The position numbers and the translations under genes were made by a program. Source: Comamonadaceae bacterium (GTDB taxonomy: Bacteria; Pseudomonadota; Gammaproteobacteria; Burkholderiales; Burkholderiaceae_C). Taken from it: a stretch of 41,839 nucleotides of DNA. The DNA lies in NCBI GenBank assembly GCA_947378275.1, contig CANCJD010000002.1, positions 1 through 41,839 of the forward strand, read 5' to 3'. The notes under the pieces are model-generated. The model made no database searches. It saw nothing but the letters and a program-made list of their open reading frames with translations, and was not told the origin of the DNA. Of the stretch, positions 1 to 10,083 are shown piece by piece. Positions within the stretch are counted from its first letter, which is position 1. Each line of letters starts with the position of its first letter.

Positions 1-23
1 AACAGGCTGGTGGATATCTGCAT
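1..23 (-). CDS. flgL: Flagellar hook-associated protein 3 FlgL, first codons only (runs off window)
   Basis: Reverse complement of 1..23 reads ATGCAGATATCCACCAGCCTGTT = MQISTSL, typical FlgL N-terminus, directly downstream of flgK. Confidence 0.65.
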
Positions 24-39
24 GGTGGTGTCTTCGGGT

Positions 40-2826
40 TTAGCGGATTTGCAGCACGCTGTCGAACAGTTGGCTGGCGACTTGCAGGGCTTTGGCTGCG
101 GCCTGGTAGGCCTGCTGGTAGCGGATCAGGTCACCGGCTTCTTTGTCCAAGCTCACGCCGGCCACCTGGTCGCGTGAGGTGACAGCCTGGTCATGCACCA
201 CGGTCAGCGCGGTTTGCGAAATGGTCGCCTGGTGGGCAATATTGCCCATTTCATTGACGTGGTCGATGTAGGCGTTGGACAAGGTCTTGTTGCCGACCAC
301 CGCCTTGCTTTCCAGGGCGTTGAGGGCGAGCATGTTCTCGTTATTGCCCACGCCGTCCGAGTTGCCGTCCATGGTGAACTGGTCGCCTTGTTTAGGCGGC
401 GAGGTAAACGTGAGCTGCAGGCCCTGGTAGCTGATGCCCGGGTCCAGGTGGCTTGGATCAAGCACGCGGTCGGCCACCACGGTGTTGGTGAAGACGTCGG
501 TAATTTGGTAGTGGGTGTCCGACAAAAACTCCACTTTCATGGGGTTGGTACGCAGCGCCTGTTTGGCGTCGATGGGCTGGCCAGAATAGCTGGCCGACAC
601 GGTGGCAACCCCTGCGGAACCCGTGACCAAAACGACCAAGTCATCTTTGGTCTGACCGCTCATGAACGCGCCAGTGCGAAAACCCAGTTGCGCCAAATCG
701 GCCGGGCCGCCAGCGCTGCCAAAGCCGAGCTGAATGGGCTTGGTAACCGGCGCGCCATTGGCGTCGGTGAGTGGCTGGGTCAGGCTGATCTGGCCGCGGT
801 AGATTCCCCCGGCAATGCCCAGGCTGTTGGGCGAACCCGTGTTGACCAGGTTGGAGATGGTGATGTTCTCACCTTCGTGGCCTGCGGCGTTGGACAGCAC
901 GAACTGGCCACTGTCCGTCAGGGTGGCCACTACATTGCTGGTGGGCGCTGCGTTGATGGCAGCGACCAGGTCTTGGGGTGTACCCAAACCGGCGGTGTTG
1001 ATGCTGACGCCATTGAGCACCAAGGACGAGGTCGTGAGGTTGAGCTGCCTGGCGTCAATCCGAATGTCGTTGAACGCGCTGGCGCTCACACCGGTCTGCG
1101 TGCTGACCTTGACGCCGGGTGTCGTTTCGGCATTGTTGATCCAGTAGGCGACCGCCGCTGCGTCTGCAACCGGCCCGGCCAGCGCAGGCAGGGCAACGCC
1201 GTCGAGCGTGAGCGCATTGGCCGCAATCCCGTTGGACAAATCCTGCACGCGGCCACTTTGCAGCTGGGCGGCAAAAGGCTTGGTACCGGAAATCTGGTCC
1301 TTGCTGTTGTAGATGGGCTGGAGCTGGACGCTGGCTTGGGCGCCGTAAAACACCTGCATGCCTTTGTAGCCGTTGTTGGCCCCGTTGAGGTAAGCGTCGC
1401 TGTAGCTGGCGCCTGCCGCAAAGCCGTTGTCCTGGGTCATGACGCTTCCGAGCAGCGCGCTGTCATTGGCCATGGACTGACCGATGAGCTGGCGTCCGTC
1501 GCGCGTCAACACCTGCAGCTGTTGTCCCGGCTGCAGGCTGTCGAGGTAGATGCTTACATCTTGCATGCCGCTGGGAATGACTGCCACAGCCGTGGCAGGA
1601 ATGCTGCGCGAGACGGTCACCGTTTTGGCTGCACTGGGGTTGTCGTTGTTGACCAGTGCGCTGGTCAAGCTTGGGGGGGACGCGCCTGGAACAGAAGCCG
1701 GGTCGGTGTAGGCCAGGGTCGCGTTGGTGCTGCTGGTGTTGTTGGAGCCTTGGGTGACCCGAAACTGCGCGGCGGCAGACACCAGCAGGGGATCGTCAAA
1801 AGCCACCGTCATGCCGGCGGCGGCATAGCTTGCAGTCGGGTCAATCTTGAACAGGGCCTGCCCGGGGTTTCCGTAAGCGTCCACGCCTTGTTCATGGATG
1901 GTGTTGGTCTGGTCTACAAAGGTTTTGGCCAGGTTGTCCAGCGCGCTTTGGGAGTTGCCCAGCACCTGCGCACGAAAGGCCATCAGGCCCGACAAGGTGC
2001 CGCTGGTAATGCCTGCCAAGGGCGTGGCTTTGCCATAGGGGTCCAGCATCAGGGCCGCTTTTTCAGAGGATGCAGCGTTGTAATTGGCACCGATGGGGGT
2101 GACCGTCGTGGCACTGACCACCACGTCTTGGTTGACCGTGGGCCCCAGGCTCACGGTGACTTGGCCGTTGGTGCTAAAGCGCGTGTTGACATGCGCAAAA
2201 GTGGACAAGTCCTTGAGCAACAAGTCGCGCTGGTCCAGCAGGTCGGGCGGTTGGGCCGCCTCCGTCAATTGCTTGGTGAGCTGGCCGTTGACCACGCCGA
2301 GCTGTTTGGTCAGCGTGTTCACCTGCGAGACGGCGTTGTCGATCGCGCTTTGGGTTTCGTTCTCGATCAAACTGAGCTGCTGGGACAATTGCCCAAACCG
2401 TTGCGCCACGCCTTGGGCGTCACGCACAAAGCTGCTGCGCAGCACGGTGGACGAGGTGTCGGCCGACAGCGCGCGTGCCGAGGTAAAAAATTGGTCCAAG
2501 GCCGTGTTCAGGCCCATGGTTTGGCCGCCCATCACATCGACCACGCGGTTGGCATAGTTGACCATGGGTCCTTGGGCGGACACGTCGCTGTTGGTGTTGC
2601 GCAGGTTGGATTCGACAAATGCGTCGTACTGCCGTTTGACGCTGTTGACCACGACGCCCGAGCCCAAAAACAGGCCGCCCGACTTGGTAACGGGCAGGGC
2701 TGCTAGCGATACGTCCTGGCGCGAATAGCCGTCGGTGGCGACGTTGGCGATGTTGTTGCTGACGGTGGACAGCGCGTTTTGGTAGGCCGATACCGCGTTG
2801 CCTGCAATGCCTGCGATGTCGCTCAT
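40..2826 (-). CDS. flgK: Flagellar hook-associated protein 1 FlgK (928 aa, long)
   Basis: N-term SAYQNALSTVSNNIANVATDGYSRQDV; C-term VSLDKEAGDLIRYQQAYQAAAKALQVASQLFDSVLQ; gene order. Confidence 0.95.
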   Translation of the reverse strand: MSDIAGIAGNAVSAYQNALSTVSNNIANVATDGYSRQDVSLAALPVTKSGGLFLGSGVVVNSVKRQYDAFVESNLRNTNSDVSAQGPMVNYANRVVDVMGGQTMGLNTALDQFFTSARALSADTSSTVLRSSFVRDAQGVAQRFGQLSQQLSLIENETQSAIDNAVSQVNTLTKQLGVVNGQLTKQLTEAAQPPDLLDQRDLLLKDLSTFAHVNTRFSTNGQVTVSLGPTVNQDVVVSATTVTPIGANYNAASSEKAALMLDPYGKATPLAGITSGTLSGLMAFRAQVLGNSQSALDNLAKTFVDQTNTIHEQGVDAYGNPGQALFKIDPTASYAAAGMTVAFDDPLLVSAAAQFRVTQGSNNTSSTNATLAYTDPASVPGASPPSLTSALVNNDNPSAAKTVTVSRSIPATAVAVIPSGMQDVSIYLDSLQPGQQLQVLTRDGRQLIGQSMANDSALLGSVMTQDNGFAAGASYSDAYLNGANNGYKGMQVFYGAQASVQLQPIYNSKDQISGTKPFAAQLQSGRVQDLSNGIAANALTLDGVALPALAGPVADAAAVAYWINNAETTPGVKVSTQTGVSASAFNDIRIDARQLNLTTSSLVLNGVSINTAGLGTPQDLVAAINAAPTSNVVATLTDSGQFVLSNAAGHEGENITISNLVNTGSPNSLGIAGGIYRGQISLTQPLTDANGAPVTKPIQLGFGSAGGPADLAQLGFRTGAFMSGQTKDDLVVLVTGSAGVATVSASYSGQPIDAKQALRTNPMKVEFLSDTHYQITDVFTNTVVADRVLDPSHLDPGISYQGLQLTFTSPPKQGDQFTMDGNSDGVGNNENMLALNALESKAVVGNKTLSNAYIDHVNEMGNIAHQATISQTALTVVHDQAVTSRDQVAGVSLDKEAGDLIRYQQAYQAAAKALQVASQLFDSVLQIR

Positions 2827-3362
2827 GGCGTGTCTCCGTCAGGCGCTTGGCTGCTGGCTTGTGTGGGCCCAAAGCGCTGCGTCAGTGGTATGGGGCCACC
2901 CACGCGCGGCAAGGGGGCCAATACGGGTGGCGCTGCGTTCAGGGACATGGCCTTGGCCGGTTCGGCCTGCAAGGACATGCCTTTGTTGTTGCGGGCTTCG
3001 AGCATGGCCGCCGTGCTGGGCTGGGCCGCAGTCGTGTCGGGCATGTGCTTGACCAGCATGTCGGCCAGTCCCAGCGCATTGCGCTTGGCCATGGACACGG
3101 ACACCTCTTTGTCAAACATGCCTTCAAACGTGTCTTTGGCGGACGATTCGACCAAGTCGGCCTTGGGCGTGGCGTCGCGCATGGTCTTCATCATCATCTG
3201 CAGGAACATGGCCTCAAACTGCTGCGCGGTTTCGCGGGTGGCAGCCTTGGCGTCGGTGCGGGCCTGGCCCTTGAGGGCGCCCAAGCCGCCGAAGTCGAGG
3301 TAGGAGCCGGTAACGCCCGTGCTGGCAGGGGCGGGGGGCAGGGCGCTGGGGTTCGTTTCCAT
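2823..3362 (-). CDS. flgJ: Rod-binding protein FlgJ, N-terminal domain only (179 aa)
   Basis: AAKATRETAQQFEAMFLQMMMKTMRDATPKADLVESSAKDTFEGMFDKEVS; ATGA overlap with flgK start; no muramidase domain. Confidence 0.9.
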   Translation of the reverse strand: METNPSALPPAPASTGVTGSYLDFGGLGALKGQARTDAKAATRETAQQFEAMFLQMMMKTMRDATPKADLVESSAKDTFEGMFDKEVSVSMAKRNALGLADMLVKHMPDTTAAQPSTAAMLEARNNKGMSLQAEPAKAMSLNAAPPVLAPLPRVGGPIPLTQRFGPTQASSQAPDGDTP

Positions 3363-3373
3363 GGCGATGGGCT

Positions 3374-4510
3374 TTAAATCACCAGCAGCTCGGCGCGCAG
3401 GCTGCCAGAACTTTTGAGCGCTTCCAAAATCGCGATCAGGGCCGACGGCGTGGCGCCCACTTGGTTGACGGCGTCCACGATCTGGCGCAGGTCGACACCG
3501 GGCTGGAACAGGAACATGGGTTTGTTGGGCTCGGACACTTTGACGTCGGCGTTCTGAACTTCTTTGGTCGTTCCGTTGGACAACATGCCTGGCTGCGATA
3601 CATCGTTGGTCATGGCCACCGAGACACTGATGGTGCCGTGGCTTACGGCGGCGGCGAGCACCCGTACATTGCGGCTGATCACCACCGTGCCGGTGCGGGC
3701 GTTGACCACAATGCGTGCCGGTGGTTCGCCGGGCTGCACATCGATGTTTTCGATCATGCTCATGAACGACACCCGCTGGCTGCTGTCCATGGGCGCGCGC
3801 ACTACGATGGACACGCTGTCCAAGGCGCTGGCCACGTCACCGCCAAACTTGGTGTTGATGGCTTGGATGATGCTTGACGCGGTGGTGAAGTCGCCGTCGC
3901 GCAGGTTCAAAAGTACGTTGTCGGCTTTGTCAAACGAGTTATCTACCGCTTTTTCGACGGTGGCGCCGCCCGGAATACGGGCCGAGGTTGTCACGCCGGT
4001 GGACACTTTGGAGCCTGCAGCGCCAACATCAATGCCGGTGGCCGTGAGTGAGCCTTGGGCGAGCGCATAGATTTGTCCGTCCACACCACGCAGGCTGGTC
4101 AGCAGCAAACTGCCGCCGCGCAAATTGGTGGCTTTGCCAATGGCGGAGACATTGATGTCAATGCGCTGGCCGGGCTTGGACATGCCCGGCAGGTCGGCGG
4201 TGATCATCACCGCGGCCACGTTTTTGAGGTCAATCTTGCCGCCGCTGGTGGCCGCTTCATAGTCGCTCAAGGGGTTTTCTTGGTTCACGCCCATGCGGTT
4301 GAGCAGGGTTTTCATGCTCTGGGTGGTGAACGACAGGTCAGAGCCGTCACCCGTGCCTTGCAAACCAACGACCAGGCCGTAGCCGATGAGCTGGTTGCCG
4401 CGCATGGCGGCCATGGTGGTCAGGTCTTTGATGCGGTCGGCATGCGCCAGCGAGAACGGCAACACCCACAGCAAGACCGCCAAGGGCAGGGAGTGGAGGA
4501 GTTTTCGCAT
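3374..4510 (-). CDS. flgI: Flagellar P-ring protein FlgI
   Basis: ADRIKDLTTMAAMRGNQLIGYGLVVGLQGTGDGSDLSFTTQSM; start set at MRKLLHSLPLAVLL (signal peptide). Confidence 0.95.
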   Translation of the reverse strand: MRKLLHSLPLAVLLWVLPFSLAHADRIKDLTTMAAMRGNQLIGYGLVVGLQGTGDGSDLSFTTQSMKTLLNRMGVNQENPLSDYEAATSGGKIDLKNVAAVMITADLPGMSKPGQRIDINVSAIGKATNLRGGSLLLTSLRGVDGQIYALAQGSLTATGIDVGAAGSKVSTGVTTSARIPGGATVEKAVDNSFDKADNVLLNLRDGDFTTASSIIQAINTKFGGDVASALDSVSIVVRAPMDSSQRVSFMSMIENIDVQPGEPPARIVVNARTGTVVISRNVRVLAAAVSHGTISVSVAMTNDVSQPGMLSNGTTKEVQNADVKVSEPNKPMFLFQPGVDLRQIVDAVNQVGATPSALIAILEALKSSGSLRAELLVI

Positions 4511-4530
4511 GGTGGTGGAGCTTTCAGCCT

Positions 4531-5187
4531 TTAGAAAGGCCAGAGTTTCAACAGGCCGCTGGTGGCCCAACCGGCGCGGCTGGCCGCAGCCATATCGCCT
4601 GTGCCGCGGTAGGTGATTTGTGCATTGGCCAAACGGCGCGATGCAACGGTGTTGTTGGGTGCAATATCGTCGGGGCGCACGACGCCGGCGACCTGGATGA
4701 TCTCGGCGCCTTCGGTGAGTGCGAGTTGCTTTTCGCCACGCAGCACCAGGTTGCCATTGCTCATGACGTCAATTACCGACACGGCGACCGAGCCCTTGAG
4801 CGTGGCGGTCTGGTCGGCGGTGCCGCTGCCTTCGTTCTTGATGGAGCCGCCCAAGAGGTTGGCACCCGAGAGCAATCCGCCACCCATGCCCGAAGGCACG
4901 ACGTCGTTGCTGGAAGTGCGCTTGACCACGCCGCTTTGGGTGCGACCGGCTTGCGTTGACTCGTCCAGGATCACGGTGATCACGTCACCCACCTGAAAGG
5001 CGCGGCCCCGGCCAAAAAAAGCTTCGCTCTGTGAACCGTTGTAAATCGCACCGGTGGCCATTTGGGGCTGGGCAAGCGCTACCGGGTACACCGGACGAAA
5101 ACCTTCGGAGTGCGCCAGCGGCTCGCGCGGCAAGACCGAGCATGCGCTCAAGGCGAGGGCGGTCAGGGCGAGCAAAACATGTTTCAT
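4531..5187 (-). CDS. flgH: Flagellar L-ring lipoprotein FlgH
   Basis: MKHVLLALTALALSAC lipobox; AFQVGDVITVILDESTQAGRTQSGVVKRTSSNDV. Confidence 0.93.
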   Translation of the reverse strand: MKHVLLALTALALSACSVLPREPLAHSEGFRPVYPVALAQPQMATGAIYNGSQSEAFFGRGRAFQVGDVITVILDESTQAGRTQSGVVKRTSSNDVVPSGMGGGLLSGANLLGGSIKNEGSGTADQTATLKGSVAVSVIDVMSNGNLVLRGEKQLALTEGAEIIQVAGVVRPDDIAPNNTVASRRLANAQITYRGTGDMAAASRAGWATSGLLKLWPF

Positions 5188-5199
5188 GGGGTTGGCCAA

Positions 5200-5985
5200 T
5201 TACATGTTCTGGTTGATGTATTTCAGCATGCCGTCCACCGCAGAGATCGCCTTGGAGTTGATCTCGTAAGCGCGCTGGGTTTCGATCATGTTGACCATTT
5301 CTTCCACCACGTTGACGTTGGATGCTTCCAGCGTGCCCTGCATCAAGGTGCCTGCGCCTGCGGTGCCTGGTGGCACCACTTGCGGCACGCCGCTGGCGGG
5401 GGTTTGCAGCATCATGTTTTGACCGGCGGCTTGTAGACCGGCGGGGTTCATGAAGCGGGCGATCAACACTTGTCCGAGAACCTGCTGGCCTGCGCCACCT
5501 TGCAATTCCACGGACACAGTGCCGTCGCGGCCGACCGTAACGCTGGCGGCCGTGGGTGGAATGGTGATGGCTGGCTGCAGCGGCGCGCCGTTGGAGGTGA
5601 CCAGTTGTCCGGTTGCCGACACCTTGAAGTTGCCGTCGCGCGTGTAGGCAGTGGTGCCGTCGGCCTGGGTGATCTGGAAGTGTCCGTCACCCGCAATCGC
5701 CAAATCCAGCGGATTTTGGCTGTTGATCATATTGCCCTGCACGTTGAGCTTTTCGGTGGCGACCACGCGCACACCGGTGCCCAGCATCAAGCCGGTGGGC
5801 GCTTGTGTGGTGGCGCCGGTTTGGCCGCCGGCCTGGCGCACGTTTTGGTACAGCAAGTCTTCAAAAACCGCGCGATCGCGCTTAAAGCCCGTGGTGTTCA
5901 CGTTGGCCAAGTTATTGGAAATCACATTCATGCGCGTCTGCTGCGCGTCGAGGCCTGTTTTGGCCACCCACATTGATGCGTCCAT
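5200..5985 (-). CDS. flgG: Distal rod protein FlgG
   Basis: MWVAKTGLDAQQTRMNVISNNLANVNTTGFKRDRAVFEDLLYQN; C-term VEEMVNMIETQRAYEINSKAISAVDGML. Confidence 0.95.
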   Translation of the reverse strand: MDASMWVAKTGLDAQQTRMNVISNNLANVNTTGFKRDRAVFEDLLYQNVRQAGGQTGATTQAPTGLMLGTGVRVVATEKLNVQGNMINSQNPLDLAIAGDGHFQITQADGTTAYTRDGNFKVSATGQLVTSNGAPLQPAITIPPTAASVTVGRDGTVSVELQGGAGQQVLGQVLIARFMNPAGLQAAGQNMMLQTPASGVPQVVPPGTAGAGTLMQGTLEASNVNVVEEMVNMIETQRAYEINSKAISAVDGMLKYINQNM

Positions 5986-6021
5986 TGACTGCTCCAGGGA
6001 TTGTTAAGTTATAGGGCTATA

Positions 6022-6038
6022 AGCAAGGCGCGTGCCTA
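6022..6038 (-). promoter_or_regulatory. Candidate sigma-54 (-24/-12) promoter for flgG and downstream genes
   Basis: Reverse complement TAGGCACGCGCCTTGCT: GG-N10-GC, close to YTGGCACG-N4-TTGCW; about 37 bp before the flgG start. Confidence 0.7.
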
Positions 6039-6047
6039 GAAAAACCG

Positions 6048-6812
6048 TCAGCTGGCTTTCATCATGGTTGCACCAGATTCGTCACAAGTCTTGCTTTCTT
6101 TAATCAGGTTGACTTGCTGCTCAAACGAGCGGCTCTGGTCCATGAGCTTGACCATGATGGACAGGGCGTTGACGTTGCTGCCCTCTAGCGCACCGGGCGT
6201 CAGGTTGGGTGGCACCGGGCCAGGGGTGATGTCAGTGCCCGGATCGGTTCCGGAGACGGCGAACAGGCCGTCCTCACGGCGCTGCAAGGGTGTGGTGCTG
6301 GCGTCACGCAGCAGCAATGCGCCAATCTGCAATGGGGGCGTGTTCGCAGGCTGGGCCGGGTCGCTGCCAAACACCGTGCCGTCCGAGCGAATAGTGACCC
6401 GCACGCCCGGTGGGATGGTGATGGCGCCGCCGTTTTGACCGCGCACGAGAATTCCTGCGCCGTTTTCAAGCACGCCGCTGGCGTTGATCCGCAGGTCGCC
6501 GCGCCGGGTGAATGCCAGTGCGCCGTCGCCCGCCGTTACGCCCATGACGGTGCTGCCACTCAAGGCCACGTCCAGGTCGTTGCCAGTGGCCACCACCGGG
6601 CCGGCCTTCATGCTGATGTAATCCTCGGCAAATGTCTGCGGCTGAAAGCGGCTTTTCATACCGGGACCGTCCACCGCCACGGTGCGCATGGCGGCTTCAA
6701 AACTGCGCTTGAAGCCCGTGGTGGTGACGTTGGCGAGCTCATTGACGGACATTTGCCGGCCAATGGTGTGCTCGCTCATCGCCACTGAGGCGTTAAAGGC
6801 CATCCGATCCAT
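6048..6812 (-). CDS. flgF: Proximal rod protein FlgF
   Basis: NELANVTTTGFKRSFEAAMRT; DVALSGSTVMGVTAGDGALAFTRRGDLRINASGVL; between flgG and flgE. Confidence 0.9.
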   Translation of the reverse strand: MDRMAFNASVAMSEHTIGRQMSVNELANVTTTGFKRSFEAAMRTVAVDGPGMKSRFQPQTFAEDYISMKAGPVVATGNDLDVALSGSTVMGVTAGDGALAFTRRGDLRINASGVLENGAGILVRGQNGGAITIPPGVRVTIRSDGTVFGSDPAQPANTPPLQIGALLLRDASTTPLQRREDGLFAVSGTDPGTDITPGPVPPNLTPGALEGSNVNALSIMVKLMDQSRSFEQQVNLIKESKTCDESGATMMKAS

Positions 6813-6844
6813 GGTGCTCGCTCCTTAAGGGGGTGTCAGTTGGC

Positions 6845-9800
6845 TTATGAGCGCAGGTTGATGATGGCCGAGGTCATCGTCGAACTGGTTTCAATCGCCT
6901 TGGCATTGGCCTGGAAGTTACGCTGGGCGGTGATCAAGTCCACCAGCTCTTGCGTCAAGTCCACGTTGGCACGTTCTGTTGCACCGGCACGCAAGGTACC
7001 GAAACCGGCAGAACCTGCGTTACCCAGTGTGGCCTTGCCCGAGGCAGCCGAAGCCAAGAAGGTGGAGTCACCCATCTGGCGCAAGCCCACGGGACTGGAG
7101 AAGTTGGCGAGCAAAATTTTGGCCAGCGACTTTTGCGTGCCGTTGGAGAACGAGGCGCTGACCAATCCATCATTGCCAATCGTCACACCCACCAGGTCAC
7201 CTTCCGGTGCGCCGTCTTGCGACTGCGACAACACGGCAAAGGGCGATGTGTACTGGGTAGACGCGGAGTAGTTGACGTTGATCGTCAACACACCCTTACC
7301 ACCTGCAAGGTAGACGGGCTCCAATTGCGTGCCTTGCACTGGCGAGACCAATTTACCCGCCGTGCTAAAGGTCAACTCGCCTTTGGTCAGGTAAACCGGT
7401 GACCAGGTGGGCAGGTTCACAAAACCGTCGCCACTCGTTGTCTCATTGCCTTGGCCGTCGATGTATTTGGGCTGGGATACGCCAGAGACGGAATCAGCGT
7501 GTTGCGTGGGCTTGATCCAAGTGGAGTCGGTGCCGCGTGCAGCTTCCACCTGGTCCATACCCCAGTCTGCGCTGCCCGAAATTTTGATGAAGGAGTTGGA
7601 CCCTGTGGTGCCGCTGGTGAAGGTGAAGCGCTTGTTCACGTCATCGTAGGCGACTTTCACACCGTTGACGGTGAGGGGTTGGCCGGTCGGACTGTTGGCG
7701 CCCATGGCGTTGATGCCTTTTTGCAGCTCGGCCTTGAAGGTGTCGAGCGAATAGTCGGGCCGGGGTGGAATCACCACCGTGGCCTTGACGCCGTCGACCG
7801 TCACCACAAAGGAGTTGTTGGTGTTGTCCACCGCAAAGTTGCTGGAGATGTTTTTCAGCGGGGTGGTGCCCACGGCGGTTGCCGGGGTGGACGCAATACC
7901 ACGCAGTGCCACGGCCGAGGTGGTGACCAGGTTGACGGGGGCATCGGTGGCACTGCCGTTGGCGGTAAAGCCAAAGACTTGTTCACCCACGGAGTTCGAC
8001 GCTACGCCCGTGATCGCGATGCTGGACTTGTCGCCGGTGGTACCTGACTGCAGAGTGAACATCTTGTTCACCGAGTCGTAGGTCATTTGCATGCCGTAGC
8101 GCTGCTCGGTGGGCAGGCGAATGGCCAGGCCGTTGGGAATGACCTTGGCGTCATAGTGGCCCGTGGTGGAATCCAGCACGGTCGGTGTGGGAGTCAGCTG
8201 GAACAGGTCGTTCTTGAGAACGGTGTTGGGCGTGCTGAGTTTGATCGTTTGGAGTCCGTCCGTAAATTTGAAGCTCGAGGTGCTGTAGTCGTAGCTGACT
8301 TTGATAGTGTTGGTCGTTTTTGGTGTGGTTGCCGCGTCAATCGGGTTGCTGTCGAGTTGCGCTTGCATAGCTGCAACCATCTGTTCCGTGGTTACTTGCT
8401 TAGGGTTCGCAGGTAGGCCATCTTGTCCCGGTACCAGGTTAATTTGAATAGGGTGTTCCGTGGTGGTCACCGTGGTTGTTCCGGTGGTGGTGTTCAGCCG
8501 GCTGCTGGTTACCTGCAGAGTGCGGCTGTTGGGGTCGGTGAGGTCAAAGTAGGACTCATCGCCAAACTTTTTGTTCAGTTGGTTGGTTACTTCCGCGGCC
8601 ATTTCAGCCCCGTTGATCTTCGAGTCGGCGCCGACCAAATAGCTCAGGTCGACGTTCACGGGGTTGCCGCTGCCGTCGATGTCGACCTTGAACATGGTTT
8701 GCAGGTCTGTCGTGAGCTTGTCGTAATAGGTCACAGCACCCGCTGCGGCCGTTGCCGCTGCCAACTGAACAGCGCTCGGTGACGTGCCGAGCGCGGCAAT
8801 CGCATTGGCCGTGGCCAGCACGTTGGCGGTTGCTGCTTTGGTGGCGTCGGCGATTTGGGCGTCCGTGGGCGTTCCGGTCAGGGCGGCAACGGCGGTGGTG
8901 ATGGCTGCGCTTAGACCTGTCACGGTGCTTGGGTCTGCCATTGCCGCTGCAATGTCCGAATCGCTAGGATAGGTTTTGGCCATCACTGCGGTGGTGGCCG
9001 CGGCAGTAGCAGCGGCAGTGATTGCGGCCTGGGTTCCAACCTGGGGTGTGATGGCCAATGCCGCTGTCACCGCTGCGGTAACCCCGGCTGCGACAGCCTG
9101 CGTGTTTGCGGTGTCATTCATGGTTTTGAAGTTGACACCATTGCTGAAGTCGTACGCCGTAACTGCCGTTCCCTTGATCCCTGCGGGGATGGAATTGCGC
9201 TTGTCGGTCAGGTCATTGAGTGAAAAGAGTTCCGTCTTGGCCGTGGTCAATTCGTCTTTGACCTGGCTGTAGGGCGCGAGCTGACCGTACTGGTTGACAT
9301 AGAGCTTGGAGCCATTGGAGTCCGTGGCTTGTTGCAAGGATGCGTTCACCGCGTCTTCACCCACAAACACGTGCGTTTGCCAGGTGTTGGTAGGGCTGGT
9401 CGAGTCGGCGTTTTTGGTCTTGGTGTAGTACACCGTGGCCAAGTAGCCGTTGCCGCCGGCGTCGTACACGGTAAAGGCGGTGCTCTTGTTGTAGGTAGCA
9501 GGGTTGGTGCGGTTGAAGGCGGCGGTGATCACGCTGGCGTCGGCCGGAAAGTTCAGGCCCAGTGACACTTGCGAGGTTTGCTTGGCTTCGCCCGTGGTTT
9601 TTTGCGGGATGGTCAAGACCACACGGTCGTTCACGTTGGCGCTGCCGGTCGAGTCCACCGTCGCTGCCATCAAGCGCTGGCCCGCCGAGTTGACCACGTT
9701 GTACTGCTCGTTGAGCAAGAACGAGCCGTTGCGGGTGTAGGTTTCTTGCAGGCCATCGGCCGAGCGCATGGGGAAGAAACCGTCACCGGTAACCGCCAAG

Positions 9801-10042
9801 TCCAGCGCGTTGGACGAGAACGAAATATTGCCCTGGCTGAACTCTTGGCTCACCTGTTTCAGCGACACACCTTGACCGACGGTGCTGGAGGCCTTTTGCA
9901 GTGGCGAGGTGGCAAAAATGTCACCGAAGTCAGCGCGTGAGCGCTTGAAGCCGGTGGTGCCCACGTTGGCAATGTTGTTGGCGGTCACGCCGAGCATGGC
10001 GGTGGCAGCGTTCAGGCCGGTCAGAGAGGTATAGAAGGACAT
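6845..10042 (-). CDS. flgE: Flagellar hook protein FlgE (1065 aa, strongly enlarged)
   Basis: MSFYTSLTGLNAATAMLGVTANNIANVGTTGFKRSRADFGDIFA; C-term VDLTQELVDLITAQRNFQANAKAIETSSTMTSAIINLRS. Confidence 0.93.
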   Translation of the reverse strand: MSFYTSLTGLNAATAMLGVTANNIANVGTTGFKRSRADFGDIFATSPLQKASSTVGQGVSLKQVSQEFSQGNISFSSNALDLAVTGDGFFPMRSADGLQETYTRNGSFLLNEQYNVVNSAGQRLMAATVDSTGSANVNDRVVLTIPQKTTGEAKQTSQVSLGLNFPADASVITAAFNRTNPATYNKSTAFTVYDAGGNGYLATVYYTKTKNADSTSPTNTWQTHVFVGEDAVNASLQQATDSNGSKLYVNQYGQLAPYSQVKDELTTAKTELFSLNDLTDKRNSIPAGIKGTAVTAYDFSNGVNFKTMNDTANTQAVAAGVTAAVTAALAITPQVGTQAAITAAATAAATTAVMAKTYPSDSDIAAAMADPSTVTGLSAAITTAVAALTGTPTDAQIADATKAATANVLATANAIAALGTSPSAVQLAAATAAAGAVTYYDKLTTDLQTMFKVDIDGSGNPVNVDLSYLVGADSKINGAEMAAEVTNQLNKKFGDESYFDLTDPNSRTLQVTSSRLNTTTGTTTVTTTEHPIQINLVPGQDGLPANPKQVTTEQMVAAMQAQLDSNPIDAATTPKTTNTIKVSYDYSTSSFKFTDGLQTIKLSTPNTVLKNDLFQLTPTPTVLDSTTGHYDAKVIPNGLAIRLPTEQRYGMQMTYDSVNKMFTLQSGTTGDKSSIAITGVASNSVGEQVFGFTANGSATDAPVNLVTTSAVALRGIASTPATAVGTTPLKNISSNFAVDNTNNSFVVTVDGVKATVVIPPRPDYSLDTFKAELQKGINAMGANSPTGQPLTVNGVKVAYDDVNKRFTFTSGTTGSNSFIKISGSADWGMDQVEAARGTDSTWIKPTQHADSVSGVSQPKYIDGQGNETTSGDGFVNLPTWSPVYLTKGELTFSTAGKLVSPVQGTQLEPVYLAGGKGVLTINVNYSASTQYTSPFAVLSQSQDGAPEGDLVGVTIGNDGLVSASFSNGTQKSLAKILLANFSSPVGLRQMGDSTFLASAASGKATLGNAGSAGFGTLRAGATERANVDLTQELVDLITAQRNFQANAKAIETSSTMTSAIINLRS

Positions 10043-10083
10043 GGTGAGTTACTCCGGTATTGGGTAGAGCGAAAAGGGAGGGC

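Noticed and set aside
193-2706. 837-aa plus-strand ORF opposite flgK
   Set aside because: Antisense shadow ORF of a GC-rich gene; the minus strand encodes an unmistakable FlgK.
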